A stretch of DNA of 64,000 nt from Siphonodentalium dalli. Its lineage: Eukaryota; Mollusca; Scaphopoda; Gadilida; Siphonodentaliidae. Position 1 is the first letter of the stretch, and every line of letters starts with the position of its first letter. The translations under genes were made by a program, and so were the position numbers. Where the stretch lies: NCBI GenBank assembly GCA_032622095.1, contig CP136064.1, positions 129,319,605-129,383,604 of the forward strand. The letters are read 5' to 3'. Under the pieces are notes generated by a model. The model ran no database searches. It worked only from the letters and a program-made list of their open reading frames with translations, and was not told the origin of the DNA. Positions 34,313 through 46,517 of this stretch are shown in pieces.

Positions 34313-35003
34313 TATAAGTGCGTATCTCGTGTTTTCTCAGCCTACATAAAACTTGAAATAGTCGTTCTCCAAATTGTAATATTTTAATAATGAAAAATGC
34401 TCGAACCCGCGTTGCATAGCTGCTCTCTGAATCCGCCCTGTACCGTGTTAAATCTTCCGACCATTTACACGGTGTGTCGTTAGCGAACTATAAATATTCA
34501 CTAAAATTACCACACACCCCTGCACCGGGCATGTTTATAGCGGTGGATATGTCTATGGCGATGGAAATGTATATAGCAGTGGTTTCAAAGCACGTTGTTT
34601 TGAGGTAAGTTTTTTCCAATGAACACAGCTTTATCCAACATGTAGTCTTTTTCTAAGTTAACACCGATGGTCGGCTCAGACAATCAAGCAGTTATCGCCA
34701 ACAGAAATGGTGTAATTCAGTTTGAAGAACATGTTTTCTTTTAACATTTGAATGTATAATGCTAAAGTATTCGCAATTTAATTCAAATTAAATGCTTTAA
34801 CTGTCCTATTTATAGAAAATCAATACTTTTGGGTTTCTCGCATTCTGATTGGTCAATGTCGGATTTCGACAGAAGTCTTCGGACTTCTCACCTGTCAAGA
34901 TCAAGAGCTGAAATGAAGAGGCATCCCTCTGTGAAAATGGTCATGGAGTACACGGTCAGCCAAGTGCATTGGTAGCCCTTACTATCGCCTAGCAGAAGAC
35001 TGA
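34313..35003. other. spacer with a short GCGGTGGATATGTCTATGGC-type repeat
   Basis: About 34533-34590 has three diverged units of about 20 bp (ATGTYTATRGCGRTGGA). The same motif occurs inverted at 55615-55672. No gene is seen. Confidence 0.5.
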
Positions 35004-35456
35004 AACTCGTCAATTGTTACTACAAAACTCGTCAATTGTTACTACAAAACTCGTCAATTTTACCACAAAACTCGTCAATTGTTACTACAAAACTCGTCGA
35101 TGTTACTACAAAACTCGTCGATTTTACTACAAAACTCGTCAATTTTACCACAAATCTCGTCAATTTTACTACAAAACTCGTCAATTGTTACTACAAAACT
35201 CGTCGATTGTTACTACAAAACTCGTCAATTGTTACTACAAAACTCGTCGATTTTACTACAAAACTCGTCAATTGTTACTACAAAACTCGTCGATTGTTAC
35301 TACAAAACTCGTCAATTGTTACTACAAAACTCGTCGATTTTACTACAAAACTCGTCAATTGTTACTACAAAACTCGTCGATTGGTTAGTAACAATCGACG
35401 AGATTTGTGGTAAAATTGACGAGTTTTGTAGTAACATCGACGAGTTTTGTAGTAGA
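35004..35456. repeat. ACTACAAAACTCGTC minisatellite with an inverted end
   Basis: About 17 units of 20-22 bp (ACTCGTCRATTGTTACTACA or the shorter ACTCGTCRATTTTACTACA form) fill 35004-35383. A further three units in reverse orientation fill about 35388-35456, so the array can fold back on itself. Three frames stay open by chance (ORFs at 35014-35591). It is not a CRISPR: there are no unique spacers. Confidence 0.93.
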
Positions 35457-35486
35457 AATTTTTTAATTCAATTGTGTATGCCCGTG

Positions 35487-35580
35487 TGGACTTTTCGGCA
35501 CTTGCTCCCTTGGACTTTTCGGTACTTATTGATTCGGCACCTGGACCTTTCGGCACTTAGGTTCAGACTTTTCGGCACTT
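35487..35580. repeat. GGACTTTTCGGCACTT minisatellite
   Basis: About five diverged copies of a 16-bp-type motif (GGACTTTTCGGYACTT) with variable linkers directly follow the previous minisatellite. Confidence 0.8.
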
Positions 35581-36470
35581 GTGATTTTTAATTATATATT
35601 TCCTTATGATGACTGTATATGTTAGTTTTGATTGTTTCCGACATGTTTATTTAATGGTGTGATCACTAGTTTCACCCTTGATATCTACTCAGTGAGTCCT
35701 TATGTGAGGTGGTGTTTGTTTTTTCTAACCGATGTTTGGCGATGTGTCCTCTGTGGTCATACATTCAAGTACTTACATGTCTCGGTGTTGATTATCGACG
35801 ATACATCTTCGGCTGCAGCATCGCAGTACTCCAATTGTCACCAGAAACAATTGGGTTGACACAACAGAACTAAATATTTCGACCAGTCATTTACATCTTA
35901 ATGTTTCTCGAAGGGTAGACAACCGAAACATATATTGTTCAGATCCAATGGTCAGGAAATGTAATTCAATTATCTTGGTGTAATATTTTGTAGATCGGGA
36001 TCCTTTTCACCGATGAAGAAACATGTAGTAATGAAAGCTAGAAAAGCCATGTATGAGGTAATAAAGATAGGACGGCGAAATTCTCTATCTATCAGAACGC
36101 AACTTAGACTTTTTGATATCCTCGTGAAACCAATTCTTTTGTACGGTTGTGAAGTATGGGGGCGGGGGACAACTCTATTATAGAAAGTGTACATCTCAAA
36201 TTCTGCAAAAATATTGCTTCGCCTCAAGATGTCCACACCCAGTTATATGGTATATGGTGAGCTAGGTCGATTCCACGTTGAGATAGACATCAAGCTCCGA
36301 ATGATTAGTTACTGGAGTAGGCTTATACATTCAAACAATACAATAAGCAGTCAGATATATAATGTATCGGTATCTATCGTAAATGACACCACATTAGAAC
36401 TACCATAGATCACATATGTTAGACATATACTTAACCAGTCCGGAATGTCAGGCACATGGGCTAATCAGTA

Positions 36471-37993
36471 TGGTAAGCCAAACCGCTATTTAATATTAAT
36501 TTTACTTAAGTAAAATAAAATTACACTTTATTTTACTTAAGTGAAATAAAATGACATTTTATTTTACTTAAGTAAAATAAAGTGTCATTTTATTTTACTT
36601 AAGTGAAATAAAGCGCCATCTACATGGTTTTATTTTACTTAAGTAAAATTAAAACGCACACTAATTTTACTTAAGTGAAATAAAATTACCATTATGTTAC
36701 GCCCTTTTTTTATTTTACTTAAGTAATTCTTTTTTACTTAAGTAAAATAAATGAACATTTGGGTTTATTTCACTTAAGTGAAATAAACGCCATCTACCGG
36801 TCATCGATAGATGTCATTTATTTTACTTAAGTAAAATAAAGTGCAACCAGGTGTTAAGAGTTATTAATGATTTTCCCCCAATCAGTTTAGAAACCAACGC
36901 CAAATCCTACCAAACCACATGTGACCATGCTATAAGGACAGAATGAGATTAGCACCAAACTCATGCAATAAAATTGAGAACATTCCACACCCACTGCCAT
37001 TACCGCAATAATCAGAGAAAACTGCTAAAATGTGTGATGCGTTTGTGTTTGATGCTTATTGTGCTGAGAACGAGATATAATCACATATCATACTCTTTTA
37101 AATATCAGATTTATGGAGGCATGGACTTAGTACGAGTGTTAATTGCTTCAAATGTGTTTGCTAGCTGCAGCGAGCGAGACCATTGGTGAATTGATATAGC
37201 AACATAATGCCAACATTATGCCGACATTCCAAGTTCGGAGTTGCGGTACAATAGTTAGTGACCCACCAGCTGTGGCCGGCTGCAACTTTCTGTAGCTTTC
37301 TACTGCGCATGTCTAGCCAGATACGACTGTAGCATGGGTTGCTCAAATACACTCATAATACACAACGGGAGAAAACTTTCTCACGAACATGAACAGCACT
37401 CCCGGCGCACGTGCCAAGGTAGTCCAAGTCTTCTCGTACTAAAGCCGGTTTTAGTACGAGAAGACTTGGTCCAAGTCTTCTCGTACTAAAACCGGCTAAG
37501 ATATTGGGATGGAGGTGCCGGTCTTTAAAGATCCCAATATCTTAGCCGGTTTTAGTACGAGAAGACTTGGACTAGTGTTTAAAGACCGGCACCTCCATCC
37601 CAATATCTTAGCCGGTTTTAGTACGAGAAGACTTGGACTAGTGCCAAGGGAGCAATTATTAGTTTGCAAGATGACTCTCATAGTGGGCGCTTTATTTCAC
37701 TTAAACGCCATCTACCGGTCATCGATAGATGTCATTTATTTTACTTAAGTAAAATTAATGCATTATTTTACTTAAGTAGAATTCTTTTTTACTTAAGTAA
37801 AATAAAGGTCATTTTTTATTTTACTTAAGTAAAAAAGAATTCTACTTAAGTTAAAACATGGTTAATTTTACTTAAGTAAAATTCTTTTTTACTTAAGTAA
37901 AATAAAAAATGACCGTTATTCACTTAAGTAAAATAAAGTGTAATTTTATTTTACTTAATTAAAATTAATATTAAATAGCGGTTTGGCTTGCCA
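36471..37993. mobile_element. foldback element with ACTTAAGT palindrome arms and 9-bp target duplication
   Basis: Ends are TGGTAAGCCAAACCGCTATT and its inverse, finishing ...GGCTTGCCA at 37993. Each arm is a run of TTTTACTTAAGTAAAATAAA-type units, where TTTTACTTAAGTAAAA is itself a palindrome; about 18 copies in all. The flanks TAATCAGTA (36462-36470) and TAATCAGAA (37994-38002) form a 9-bp duplication with one mismatch. Removing the element and one copy restores the LINE frame. Nine-bp duplications are typical of Mutator-like elements, so I infer a non-autonomous MULE-type foldback. The centre has no transposase. Confidence 0.87.
37419..37650. repeat. nested palindromes inside the 36.5-kb foldback
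   Basis: The 59-bp segment 37471-37529 is exactly inverted at 37578-37636. A shorter exact inverted piece (CCCAATATCTTAGCCGGTTT onward) lies between, at about 37531-37570. Another small palindrome of the same ends lies at about 37430-37469. The identity is much higher than in the outer arms, so this core formed recently. Confidence 0.9.
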
Positions 37994-38473
37994 TAATCAG
38001 AACCCTAGCATTGATGGAAAACGACTATGCTCCAAATTAAAAATAAACTTGAAAGACCAATTTATTCAACAATGGCTATCATTAACAGCCACATCTAGTA
38101 AAGGATCATTTTATCGTACATTGAATCCAGAATTTGGTGAAGAAAGTTATTTGAAATCAGCCCCAGATAAAGACATTTAACGCTTGTGAGATTTAGAACA
38201 GCCAATCATTATTTGCCAGTTGAAGTTGGGAGATGGAACAATACCCCGATAAATAACCGAACTTGTACATTTTGTAACACATATGTAATTTGCGATGAAT
38301 ATCATACAATATTGCATTGTCTATACTTCTCAGATAAAAGGAAACGTTACGTAAAAAGATCATATTGGAATTACCCCAGCCAACGTAAATTATATATTCT
38401 CCTATGTAATGATAAACCTAATATAGGGACAAACCTGCATGCATATGTGCAAATTTATCAGATTTTTAAATGA

Positions 38474-40068
38474 AACAGTTCGTTGTTTTCCTAACTGAGC
38501 AGTACATCACAACCATTTATATACTTGTATGACATCGAAGCCTCTGCGACAAAACAATCAGAGTCGTGCACCTGATATATTCCATTCAACCAGGGTGTAC
38601 GACAATGGTGGTTTCGATACCAAATCCCCGGAACCACCTAAGTTTCATGACAACCTTATATGATATACTCTGTCATTCATTTATTCATGTACATGTATTG
38701 TATGTATTTCTTAATACCATGTTGTATTGGTGAAATGGAATAAACTATCTATCTTGGTGGAAAACCAAATGTGGTTCGTCATTTTTCTCTCAGTGCATAA
38801 TGGATTCGCGGCTTGTGCACTCTAAGAAATAAACGCAACCAACAGTAGCCGTGAAACAAAAGAGAGCAGCGAGTCATGCATGCGTACCATACAGTAAACT
38901 GTTATTGTTACTCATAATCGTTTCACTTTGTTTTTGCAATATAGACAACTCTACGCCACCTCTTGGTTCGTTCTTGTGGATACCCATGTGATTTGACAAA
39001 GAAACACTCTGAATATTCAATTATAATACATGTAGTTGAAAAATCAAAGAAAAAACGTGAACAGTTCATGTGACAGTAATAGTCGACAGTCAGTCCATTT
39101 GTTGCTGGTAAGCTCTCCCACAAACTGGTCAACCAATGCGGGATACATAAAGTAAGGAACACGAGAGTATGTGTGGTGGGTAAGGCTAGATAGATAGATA
39201 ATTGTATTATGTGTTGTCAATATAACATGGTATTAAGAATATGGTACCGTATAAACCAACAAAGAATAACGACAGATCATAATAAAACTCAGTTCAATTT
39301 CAATTCATTTTATTACTCAAACCACATGGTATTGATGATAAAGACTACAATATGTTATACACCAAGATATACATAAACATTATTTATTTTTCATTGGACC
39401 TGGCACTTTGGTTGTCCCCTATTGTAGTTTAAGTCTCATTTACATGACGCGATCTGTACGGGGTACAACTCATGTTTGGGGGCAAATATTTGTACCCCGT
39501 GTACATTTTCGCCATGTGAAGCACTGGCGCTCAGCTGTTTCACAAGAATCGATTCCATCGCCATTTCCGTTCCGTCTCCATCCGCAATTTTAAAGGCATA
39601 ACATGTGACAAATGACAACACCACGCATGAAAATGGTAAGTATAGAGTTATAAAATAATACCCCACGCCATATTCCAGCGGAATTAGATCCAGGACACGT
39701 TAATTTAAGTGGTGCAGATTGGAGTACTATATATTAACACGTATGGTGCTCGTTTTACGCGATGATCAGAGGGTTTTCTAGATAATTTTGCAAAATTCCG
39801 ACTTCACCTTCGAAATTGAAAGAGGTACCAAATTATCTCGCCTATCTTGATAAAATTTATGTAATCTTTTATCTCTCATGTTCAATCTTGGCACATCAAA
39901 CTATTTGAAAATGTATGTCAACTTCAGTAAAACGCGTAATTCTAAAGTTGCATGTGGGTTCCGGCTCTATATATCCAGGTGCCGAAATGTCCTGCACCCC
40001 CACCTAATCCCGGTGCAGTCTACATGCCTGCATTGGTGATCGGTGCGAAAGTCGACCCGGTGGGTCTG
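38474..40068. other. LINE 3' end, then spacer with a small hairpin
   Basis: 38474-38760 looks like the LINE 3' UTR. 39455-39504 is a short hairpin (TGTACGGGGTACAA / TTGTACCCCGTGTACA). Otherwise no gene or repeat partner was noticed. Confidence 0.45.
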
Positions 40069-40830
<762 letters not shown>

Positions 40831-41234
40831 TGCGTTGACATTGTATGACAGTACGAATCATGTGTAATTTTCCAAACAAAGCACATGTAGACACTACGCC
40901 GCCCTAACGATCAGCTCAAACTGCCCATTAGGGCGGCTGGTGTGTCCCCATTGACCCCATACCCTACGTGGGGCTATCTATTTCACAACATTTTTCAACT
41001 AAACAATGAATGCTGGCCTTATTATCTCACCATATATTTTCAGTCGTTACTCCCCGCCACAAGTTGACGCCAAAAGTTCCCTGTGTCGGTGTATCTAAAT
41101 GCTTTAATTGGACATTTCTAAACTGTAGAATGTTGGTGACCCGGATAAGTCGTCTATCTTAACGTTCTTGTTGATATTTTACACAAGGCCATGTGCTCGG
41201 AAGAACTACTGGGTAATTTACTACGTCCGGTTTG

Positions 41235-42425
41235 GCCTATAGTACGTTTCACGAATAACCGTTAACTGATTTCAAGATTTTATTGTTAGCAAACCATTAC
41301 AACGGTGTGAGTGTGTAATATAGTGAAACATCCTAGTTGAACAAAGCGAAAATATAACTTCTGTCTTGTGTATATACTATTACAGCATAGTGTAAAATGT
41401 TAGTGATTATGGAGGCCTTGAAGATTTACCTGTATATAGCTAGCTAGGTAGGCCTAAATACAAAATCTCATTTTATGATATGTGGCTTTGTGATGTTCGC
41501 CAATCGCCATGACTGCATGCATGTGTCTTAGACATGATACCTATAAGTATTCAACGTATTTTGTTCCTTTTTATTGGCTTGGTGTGCAAACTGACATTAA
41601 ATTGGACATTTTCGACAAATTTGTTGTTAGATCGGACAGTGGAACATTAAAGTCATCAATTGGCCGGCTATATGGACGAAGGAATGATCACTAGATCTTA
41701 TTGAACCATGCACGATGCCCAGCGACTTTGATAAGTTTACACCGACTGACATGCCCGCAGCAGTTTTTGTCTCAAATAAATTGTTATCAAAAGTTCAAAA
41801 CACATATTTCTGGCCGAGAAATAAGCGGAGTAAGTGTGATCATCATTTATCCACGCACTTGACAAATGTGGACCTGGTTTCTATTCGACACAAGCATGGG
41901 ACATTGATATAAATCTATAGGTTTCATTTTCGTCTAACAAACCGACAACTTTAATAGCTTCAAATTTCCGCGTGACGGTAATGACGGGGTACAGGGATGT
42001 CGGTTTTTGATATTTTGAACCAGCGAAACAAAAATTACATATATCATTGGAACATGCATCTCCTGAATATACGGGATATGAAGATCACTCCGTTTTATCC
42101 GGAAATGTATTTGCTAACCGATAAAACAATCTCACTTCTTATAATTTCACTTTTAACAAATCGTGTGGTGGGTGAGAGACATCTCATTTTAGTGATTATG
42201 GGGTATAAAAGGACGTAAAAAAAATCTCAATAGAACTATGTTCATCGAGCGTTAGCTCATAACGCAAAACATAGACTGGTCATAAAATAAATAAAAATAC
42301 GATGAGAAACTGGAAATGTTTATGCACATGCCGGACGGGATATATGTCCCTGGCACATGTTTGAAATTTCACGCAAAATATGAAAGACAACAAAGTTATA
42401 GCCTAATTAGTTTTATAGACCCATT
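41235..42425. other. interior of the 3.8-kb element, no recognised gene
   Basis: Short plus-strand ORFs (41509-42218) have no recognisable domain. A TATAAAAG word is at about 42204. Confidence 0.35.
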
Positions 42426-42432
42426 CTAAATG

Positions 42433-42560
42433 GGTAGGGTTCTCTATTCCGAAGGTTCATTATTCCGAAGGTTCGCTATTCCGAAGGTTCATTATACCGA
42501 AGGTTCCCTATTCGGAAGGTTCATTATTCCGAAGGTTCGCTATTCCGAAGGATTTCTATT
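42433..42560 (+). repeat. 16-bp minisatellite CTATTCCGAAGGTTCG, array 1
   Basis: About eight units of GGTTCRYTATTCCGAA. The same repeat is inverted at 43757-43892 and present, degraded, at 63473-63585. Confidence 0.92.
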
Positions 42561-42845
42561 CTGGGCGTATTTAACCAGAAATGAATCAAAATTTGCACCC
42601 CACACAAAAACCACACGAGGAATGAAAAATACGATTACGCTAGTATTCATATATAGTACATTTATACATCCACTTCTAATTCCCAAATTGTCCTAGATAT
42701 CGGTTATTAATAGCAAGAAAAGAGTATCAGTTTATCGTTCATTATGGAAAGTTAAAAACACGATGACTGAAATAAACTACATGTAAAAGATATAGTTTTT
42801 CCGAACTGGCAATCTGTATTTGAAAAAAAAAACATCAACATTCAA

Positions 42846-43355
42846 GGCCCACTTAATTTTCGAACCCCCAGATCAAATATATAAAATATATCCCACTATA
42901 TATACCATTTGAAATATGAAGCTCTCTAACACTGTATTATCAGCTTATCCGGTGTAATAAACTGTGAACATGTTGTTTTTGTTGAGTTAACGCAGGGTTA
43001 ACGACTTGTTTTTGTGCGTAAGGTTCATCTGGGTTTGTTGCGCAAAGTAAAATGTATTATTTTAAATGGAGGGGGCCGGTAACTCTATATTTTAAAGGTA
43101 ATGTTATTCCCCTTCAATTGAAAATACATTAGGTTGAATTATGTTGCATTCTGAGAGCCATGACATATAACGGGGGAATCTTTTTATGATTTAAGATGTT
43201 TTCTATTTCTCTAGGGGCATCTTCTGATACAGACGTTTGGAATGGTGGTGAACTATATATAGTGTTTTAATCATATTTTATGGCACAGATTGTGTTTAAA
43301 ACCTGATATCAAGGCACTATAAAAAATAGCCGATGACTCGAAAATTAAGTGGGCC
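42846..43355. mobile_element. MITE, GGCCCACTTAATTTTC family, copy B
   Basis: The ends GGCCCACTTAATTTTCGA and TCGAAAATTAAGTGGGCC are perfect 18-bp inverses. The interior matches copy A (33876-34312) inverted. Confidence 0.85.
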
Positions 43356-43373
43356 GTACAATTCAATACAAAT

Positions 43374-43756
43374 TCACAATTGCAGTTAGGTTCAACTCAT
43401 ACCAGTCTATTCAACGACATTCTGCTTCGCAGTATTCATTAAGAGTTATAGTCCCACTGTTTTAATCCCGTCTTTAGCTGGTATATTGTTGCCTGTAAGA
43501 TTATTGAGATATAACGCCATACGCGATGACATTAAATCGCATGGAAAGAGCAATTGTGTGGGCTGCCTGACGTGAATATATATGATTTGGAAAATAACGT
43601 CATACGTAATGACATTAAATCTCAAGGAAACCCGCGAAAAATAAAAAATAACATTTATTGTTTCAATGTTTTAATTTATTTCCTTCATAAAAAAGAGTCT
43701 TCGTGATAAAGAACCCTCTCAATACTTGAATATAGAATTAACCTTTAAAAAAAATA
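43374..43756. repeat. dispersed repeat family R, copy 1
   Basis: CACAATTGCAGTTAGGTTCA, CGTAATGACATTAAATC and GAACCCTCTCAATACTT match 63074-63440 in the same orientation. In both loci a 16-bp minisatellite directly follows, so the two move together. Confidence 0.85.
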
Positions 43757-43892
43757 GCGAACCTTCGGAATAGAGAACCTTCGGAATAGCGAACCTTCGG
43801 AGTAGTGAACCTTCGGAATAGTGAACCGTCGGAGTAGTGAACCTTCGGAATAGTGAACCTTCGGAATAGCGAACCTTCGGAATAGAGACATG
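43757..43892 (-). repeat. 16-bp minisatellite GAACCTTCGGAATAGC, array 2
   Basis: About eight to nine units, inverted relative to array 1. Variant units (CGTCGGAGTAGT) show local divergence. ORFs at 43719-43998 are by-products. Confidence 0.92.
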
Positions 43893-44549
43893 TTCCCGTT
43901 CTGAATATCCCATAGTAAATGCATGCCGGCGATAAGCAGGGGTGCGTAGAAATACCAAGCAGAACCAAGCTGGAGAAAACTAAGGCGGAAAATGACACTT
44001 AAAGCATGTTTTGTGCTGTATAATGGAGAATTAAACCATAATAATGCAACATGACGTGATTTTATTTGAGTTTTGATGACATATAGCGAGCGTAAACCTA
44101 AAAAAAAAAACAGTGCGGCGATCGCGAAAACTTTTCAGCTTGGTATTTCGTCATTTACAGATCGCTGTGTTTGGATACTTTCCGTCCCAGAACGCAACAT
44201 AAGCTCCATCCTGAGTTCAGTCTCCTACACAGGACTTACCCTGCCAGCACCTACATGGAATGTGAAGCAATGTCGTATTTATTTATTTTAGAAGCAAATT
44301 TGATACCTCCTATATACATAATTATTTTAGATTTTTGTAGGTTACAACTAATTCTGCATTATTCTGAGAAACAGAAATGTCCATATTCGTTTGAAAATGG
44401 TCTAGGTCAAGCCAGAATGAATTGTAACTGACAAAACACTTTTATAAAAAAATATTTTATTTAAAAAATACACGTGCCTGCAGCGTTCAGACATCTCTTG
44501 GCGCGGAGACTAAACTCTGTCTGCAGCTTGAACGCAACAGTCAAAAAGG
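43893..44549. other. interior of the 3.8-kb element, no recognised gene
   Basis: Two overlapping plus-strand ORFs (44073-44431) lack recognisable domains. Confidence 0.35.
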
Positions 44550-44889
44550 ACGTAGTAAATTATCCAGTAGCTCTCCCGATCACATGGCCTTGTGTAAAAT
44601 GTCAACAAGAACGTGAAGATGGCCGACATTTTAAAATTTAACAAGTATTAAATGTCCGATTAGAGCATTTAGATGCACCGATACAGGGAATGTTTGGCGT
44701 CAACTTGTGGCGGGGAGTACCGACTGAAAAATATATGGTGAGATAATAAGGCCAGCATTCATTGTTTAGTTGAAAAATGTTGTGAAACAGATACCCCCAT
44801 CGGGTCTAAGGACATGTGAATACACGGTTTATTGAAGATTAATTCGTGTTATAGTCAGTAGATCATCTACTTTAACATTGCTTTATAGG

Positions 44890-45862
44890 TTCGTTGTTGT
44901 GTAATGGATAACTCCGAACACAGGGGTTTGTCAGAATGATAGTATAAATCAAAAATATAAGAGATATATAGATATATATATATAGATATATAAGTAATAA
45001 AGAAAGAATAGGGTTGCAACTAGGGGATTAGCGATTTACGTCATTTTTGTTTTTGTTTAGTATCACGAAATTTAGAAACTTGAAAAAACGTTCCGCTCGT
45101 GGCACTCTCCATATTCATTGCTATTATGACTGTTATACATCAACGTGATCGCTGTGATTTACATTTAGCATGACATTGGCAATATCACATTATGTTCTCT
45201 TTATATCGCCGCAACGCCAGGTTTCATTTTCGAACCGTTCGCTGAGTTCGTGGACACGCGACCATGTACATCCGTTGTAATTAGTTGGCGGTGTCGGGCA
45301 AAAATGTACACATAATAAAAGGGCCGAGGGAATCTGTGCCGTTTGCATCATGCTGTCCGAATATTCCGGGGCATGTTAATGTTAGTAACGATGTAACATT
45401 TAAAAGATTTAGGTCGAAATATTCGGACCACTGCTGCAAACAACTTCGTCCAAGAGTGGATCAAATTTTACAGGACACCGTACCCAGCAGCGTGTCACCG
45501 AGGGCAGCCAACGCTTCGAAAATGAAACTTGCCGTTACGGTGATTTAAAGAGAAAATATGTGATGTAGTCAATGCGAAATTAAATTTCAGCCACACGCGG
45601 TCATATTGATGTATAATAGTCATAATAGCAATCTGTCTGAAGATCGCTACAATCGATAACGTTTTGGCTTTCCTATTTTCGAGGCAAATAATTTATAAAT
45701 AAACATTTGTAGGTCAAATCACTAATCCCCTTGATTCAATCCTATACTCTTATTACTATTTATTATTACTACTATTTATTATTATTTGTATATATTTATT
45801 ATTATTATTATTTATTATCATTCTGACAAACTCCTGTGCTCCGAATAATCCTCTATTGGAGT
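44890..45862. mobile_element. 0.97-kb element with about 150-bp terminal inverted repeats enclosing an ORF
   Basis: The left arm 44890-45040 and right arm 45715-45862 are inverted, sharing CACAGGGGTTTGTCAGAATGAT, an AT-rich stretch and AGGGGATTAGYGATTT. Inner parts carry a TTA-type microsatellite (about 45760-45820) on the right and a TATAGATA run on the left. Confidence 0.7.
45285..45548 (+). CDS. unrecognised basic ORF inside the 45-kb inverted-repeat element
   Basis: A stop-free frame follows TAG and a possible acceptor (aattag). It reads LAVSGKNVHIIKGPRESVPF, then ASCCPNIPGHVNVSNDVTFK, then YSDHCCKQLRPRVDQILQD, and ends in TAA. It is rich in Arg and Lys and has CC pairs. No ATG occurs near its start, so it would be an exon or a truncated cargo ORF. 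Family not recognised. Confidence 0.35.
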   Translation: MAVSGKNVHIIKGPRESVPFASCCPNIPGHVNVSNDVTFKRFRSKYSDHCCKQLRPRVDQILQDTVPSSVSPRAANASKMKLAVTVI

Positions 45863-46084
45863 ACATGGACATTAACGAAGGAAGTCACGGCACGTTTTGT
45901 TGTGTGTTGAGAAACAAAATTAATGTACAAAGTATGTATCGGTTTCTCTTAAAGGAGACTTATATTGAGCGTTTGTAAATCGGATCGTTGGTGTTTTTGC
46001 AAGAAGCAACAATTCATGGTTGCACTCTAAAACCAAAAGCGTTAAATTCAACCCGATGCCACGTTACAATACAACCTAGCAAAA

Positions 46085-46305
46085 GTGTTAAAACTAACCC
46101 GATATCGAGTTATTATAACACGATAAGATAGTTCGAGTTTAGCGAATTAGAGATTTTATGATGAAAGGGAATAACTAAAACATTATTAAATAAATGTTCG
46201 TTTATTCCCCTCTTATCATAAAATCTCTAAATCTGTAAAATATAACTATGTTATCGTCTTATAATAACACGATACCGAGTTAGTTTTAACATATTCTGTC
46301 ATTCA
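46085..46305. repeat. foldback with CCGATATCGAGTTATTATAA ends
   Basis: The left arm AAAACTAACCCGATATCGAG to about 46175 is inverted in about 46205-46305 (CGATACCGAGTTAGTTTT). The inner part pairs GAGATTTTATGATGAAAGGG with CCCCTCTTATCATAAAATCTC. Confidence 0.75.
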
Positions 46306-46517
46306 CAATGTAATTAATATCGTCTTTAAATGAGTCTGTGTCGTGAAACAAATTATAATGCATTTAATCAGACTCATGTGTATTTGGGGTCATGGTTGTA
46401 CCAGCCAGGGGGCTAGGGGGCAAATTTGATATTTTCAACACTTTCGCTGCCCCAACACCAAACCAATGATTCGATCCCATATAATTATATAGAATATCCA
46501 CATAGTGTGACAATATC

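Larger units (their letters stand above)
35965..38473 (+). pseudogene. 5'-truncated LINE, RT C-terminal part, split by a foldback
   Basis: The frame begins FNYLGVIFCRSGSFSPMKKH and continues ARKAMYEV, LVKPILLYGCEVWG, then after a frameshift near 36180 STPSYMVYGELGRF. It reaches TWANQ at 36468, where a 1.5-kb element interrupts it. It resumes at 37994 in the same frame with NPSIDGKRLCSKLKINLKDQ, then RFRTANHYLPVEVGRWNN. A zinc-binding tail follows (CTFCNTYVICDEYHTILHC). This order is the usual region after the RT catalytic core in non-LTR retrotransposons of invertebrates. One or more further frameshifts (near 38180) show it is inactive. The 3' end runs to about 38760 (AATAAACTATCTATC). Confidence 0.85.
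40975..44797. mobile_element. 3.8-kb element with about 250-bp terminal inverted repeats
   Basis: The left arm 40975-41232 and right arm 44550-44797 are inverted copies of roughly 85% identity. Shared words include TTTCACAACATTTTTCAACT, AATGAATGCTGGCCTTATTA, CCGCCACAAGTTGACGCC and CACAAGGCCATGTG. Inside are an inverted pair of 16-bp minisatellites (42433 and 43757), a MITE and a family R copy. There is no recognisable transposase. Confidence 0.78.

Noticed and set aside
35004-35456. CRISPR-like appearance of regularly spaced repeats
   Set aside because: The units are contiguous with no unique spacers, some are inverted, and the genome is eukaryotic. It is a minisatellite.
35014-35591. Long overlapping ORFs with LLQNSSI repeats
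   Set aside because: They arise because a minisatellite without stop codons stays open in several frames at once.
42430-42696. ORF with repeated SEGSLFRRF
   Set aside because: It is a translation of the 16-bp minisatellite; the same holds for 43719-43998 and 63450-63698.
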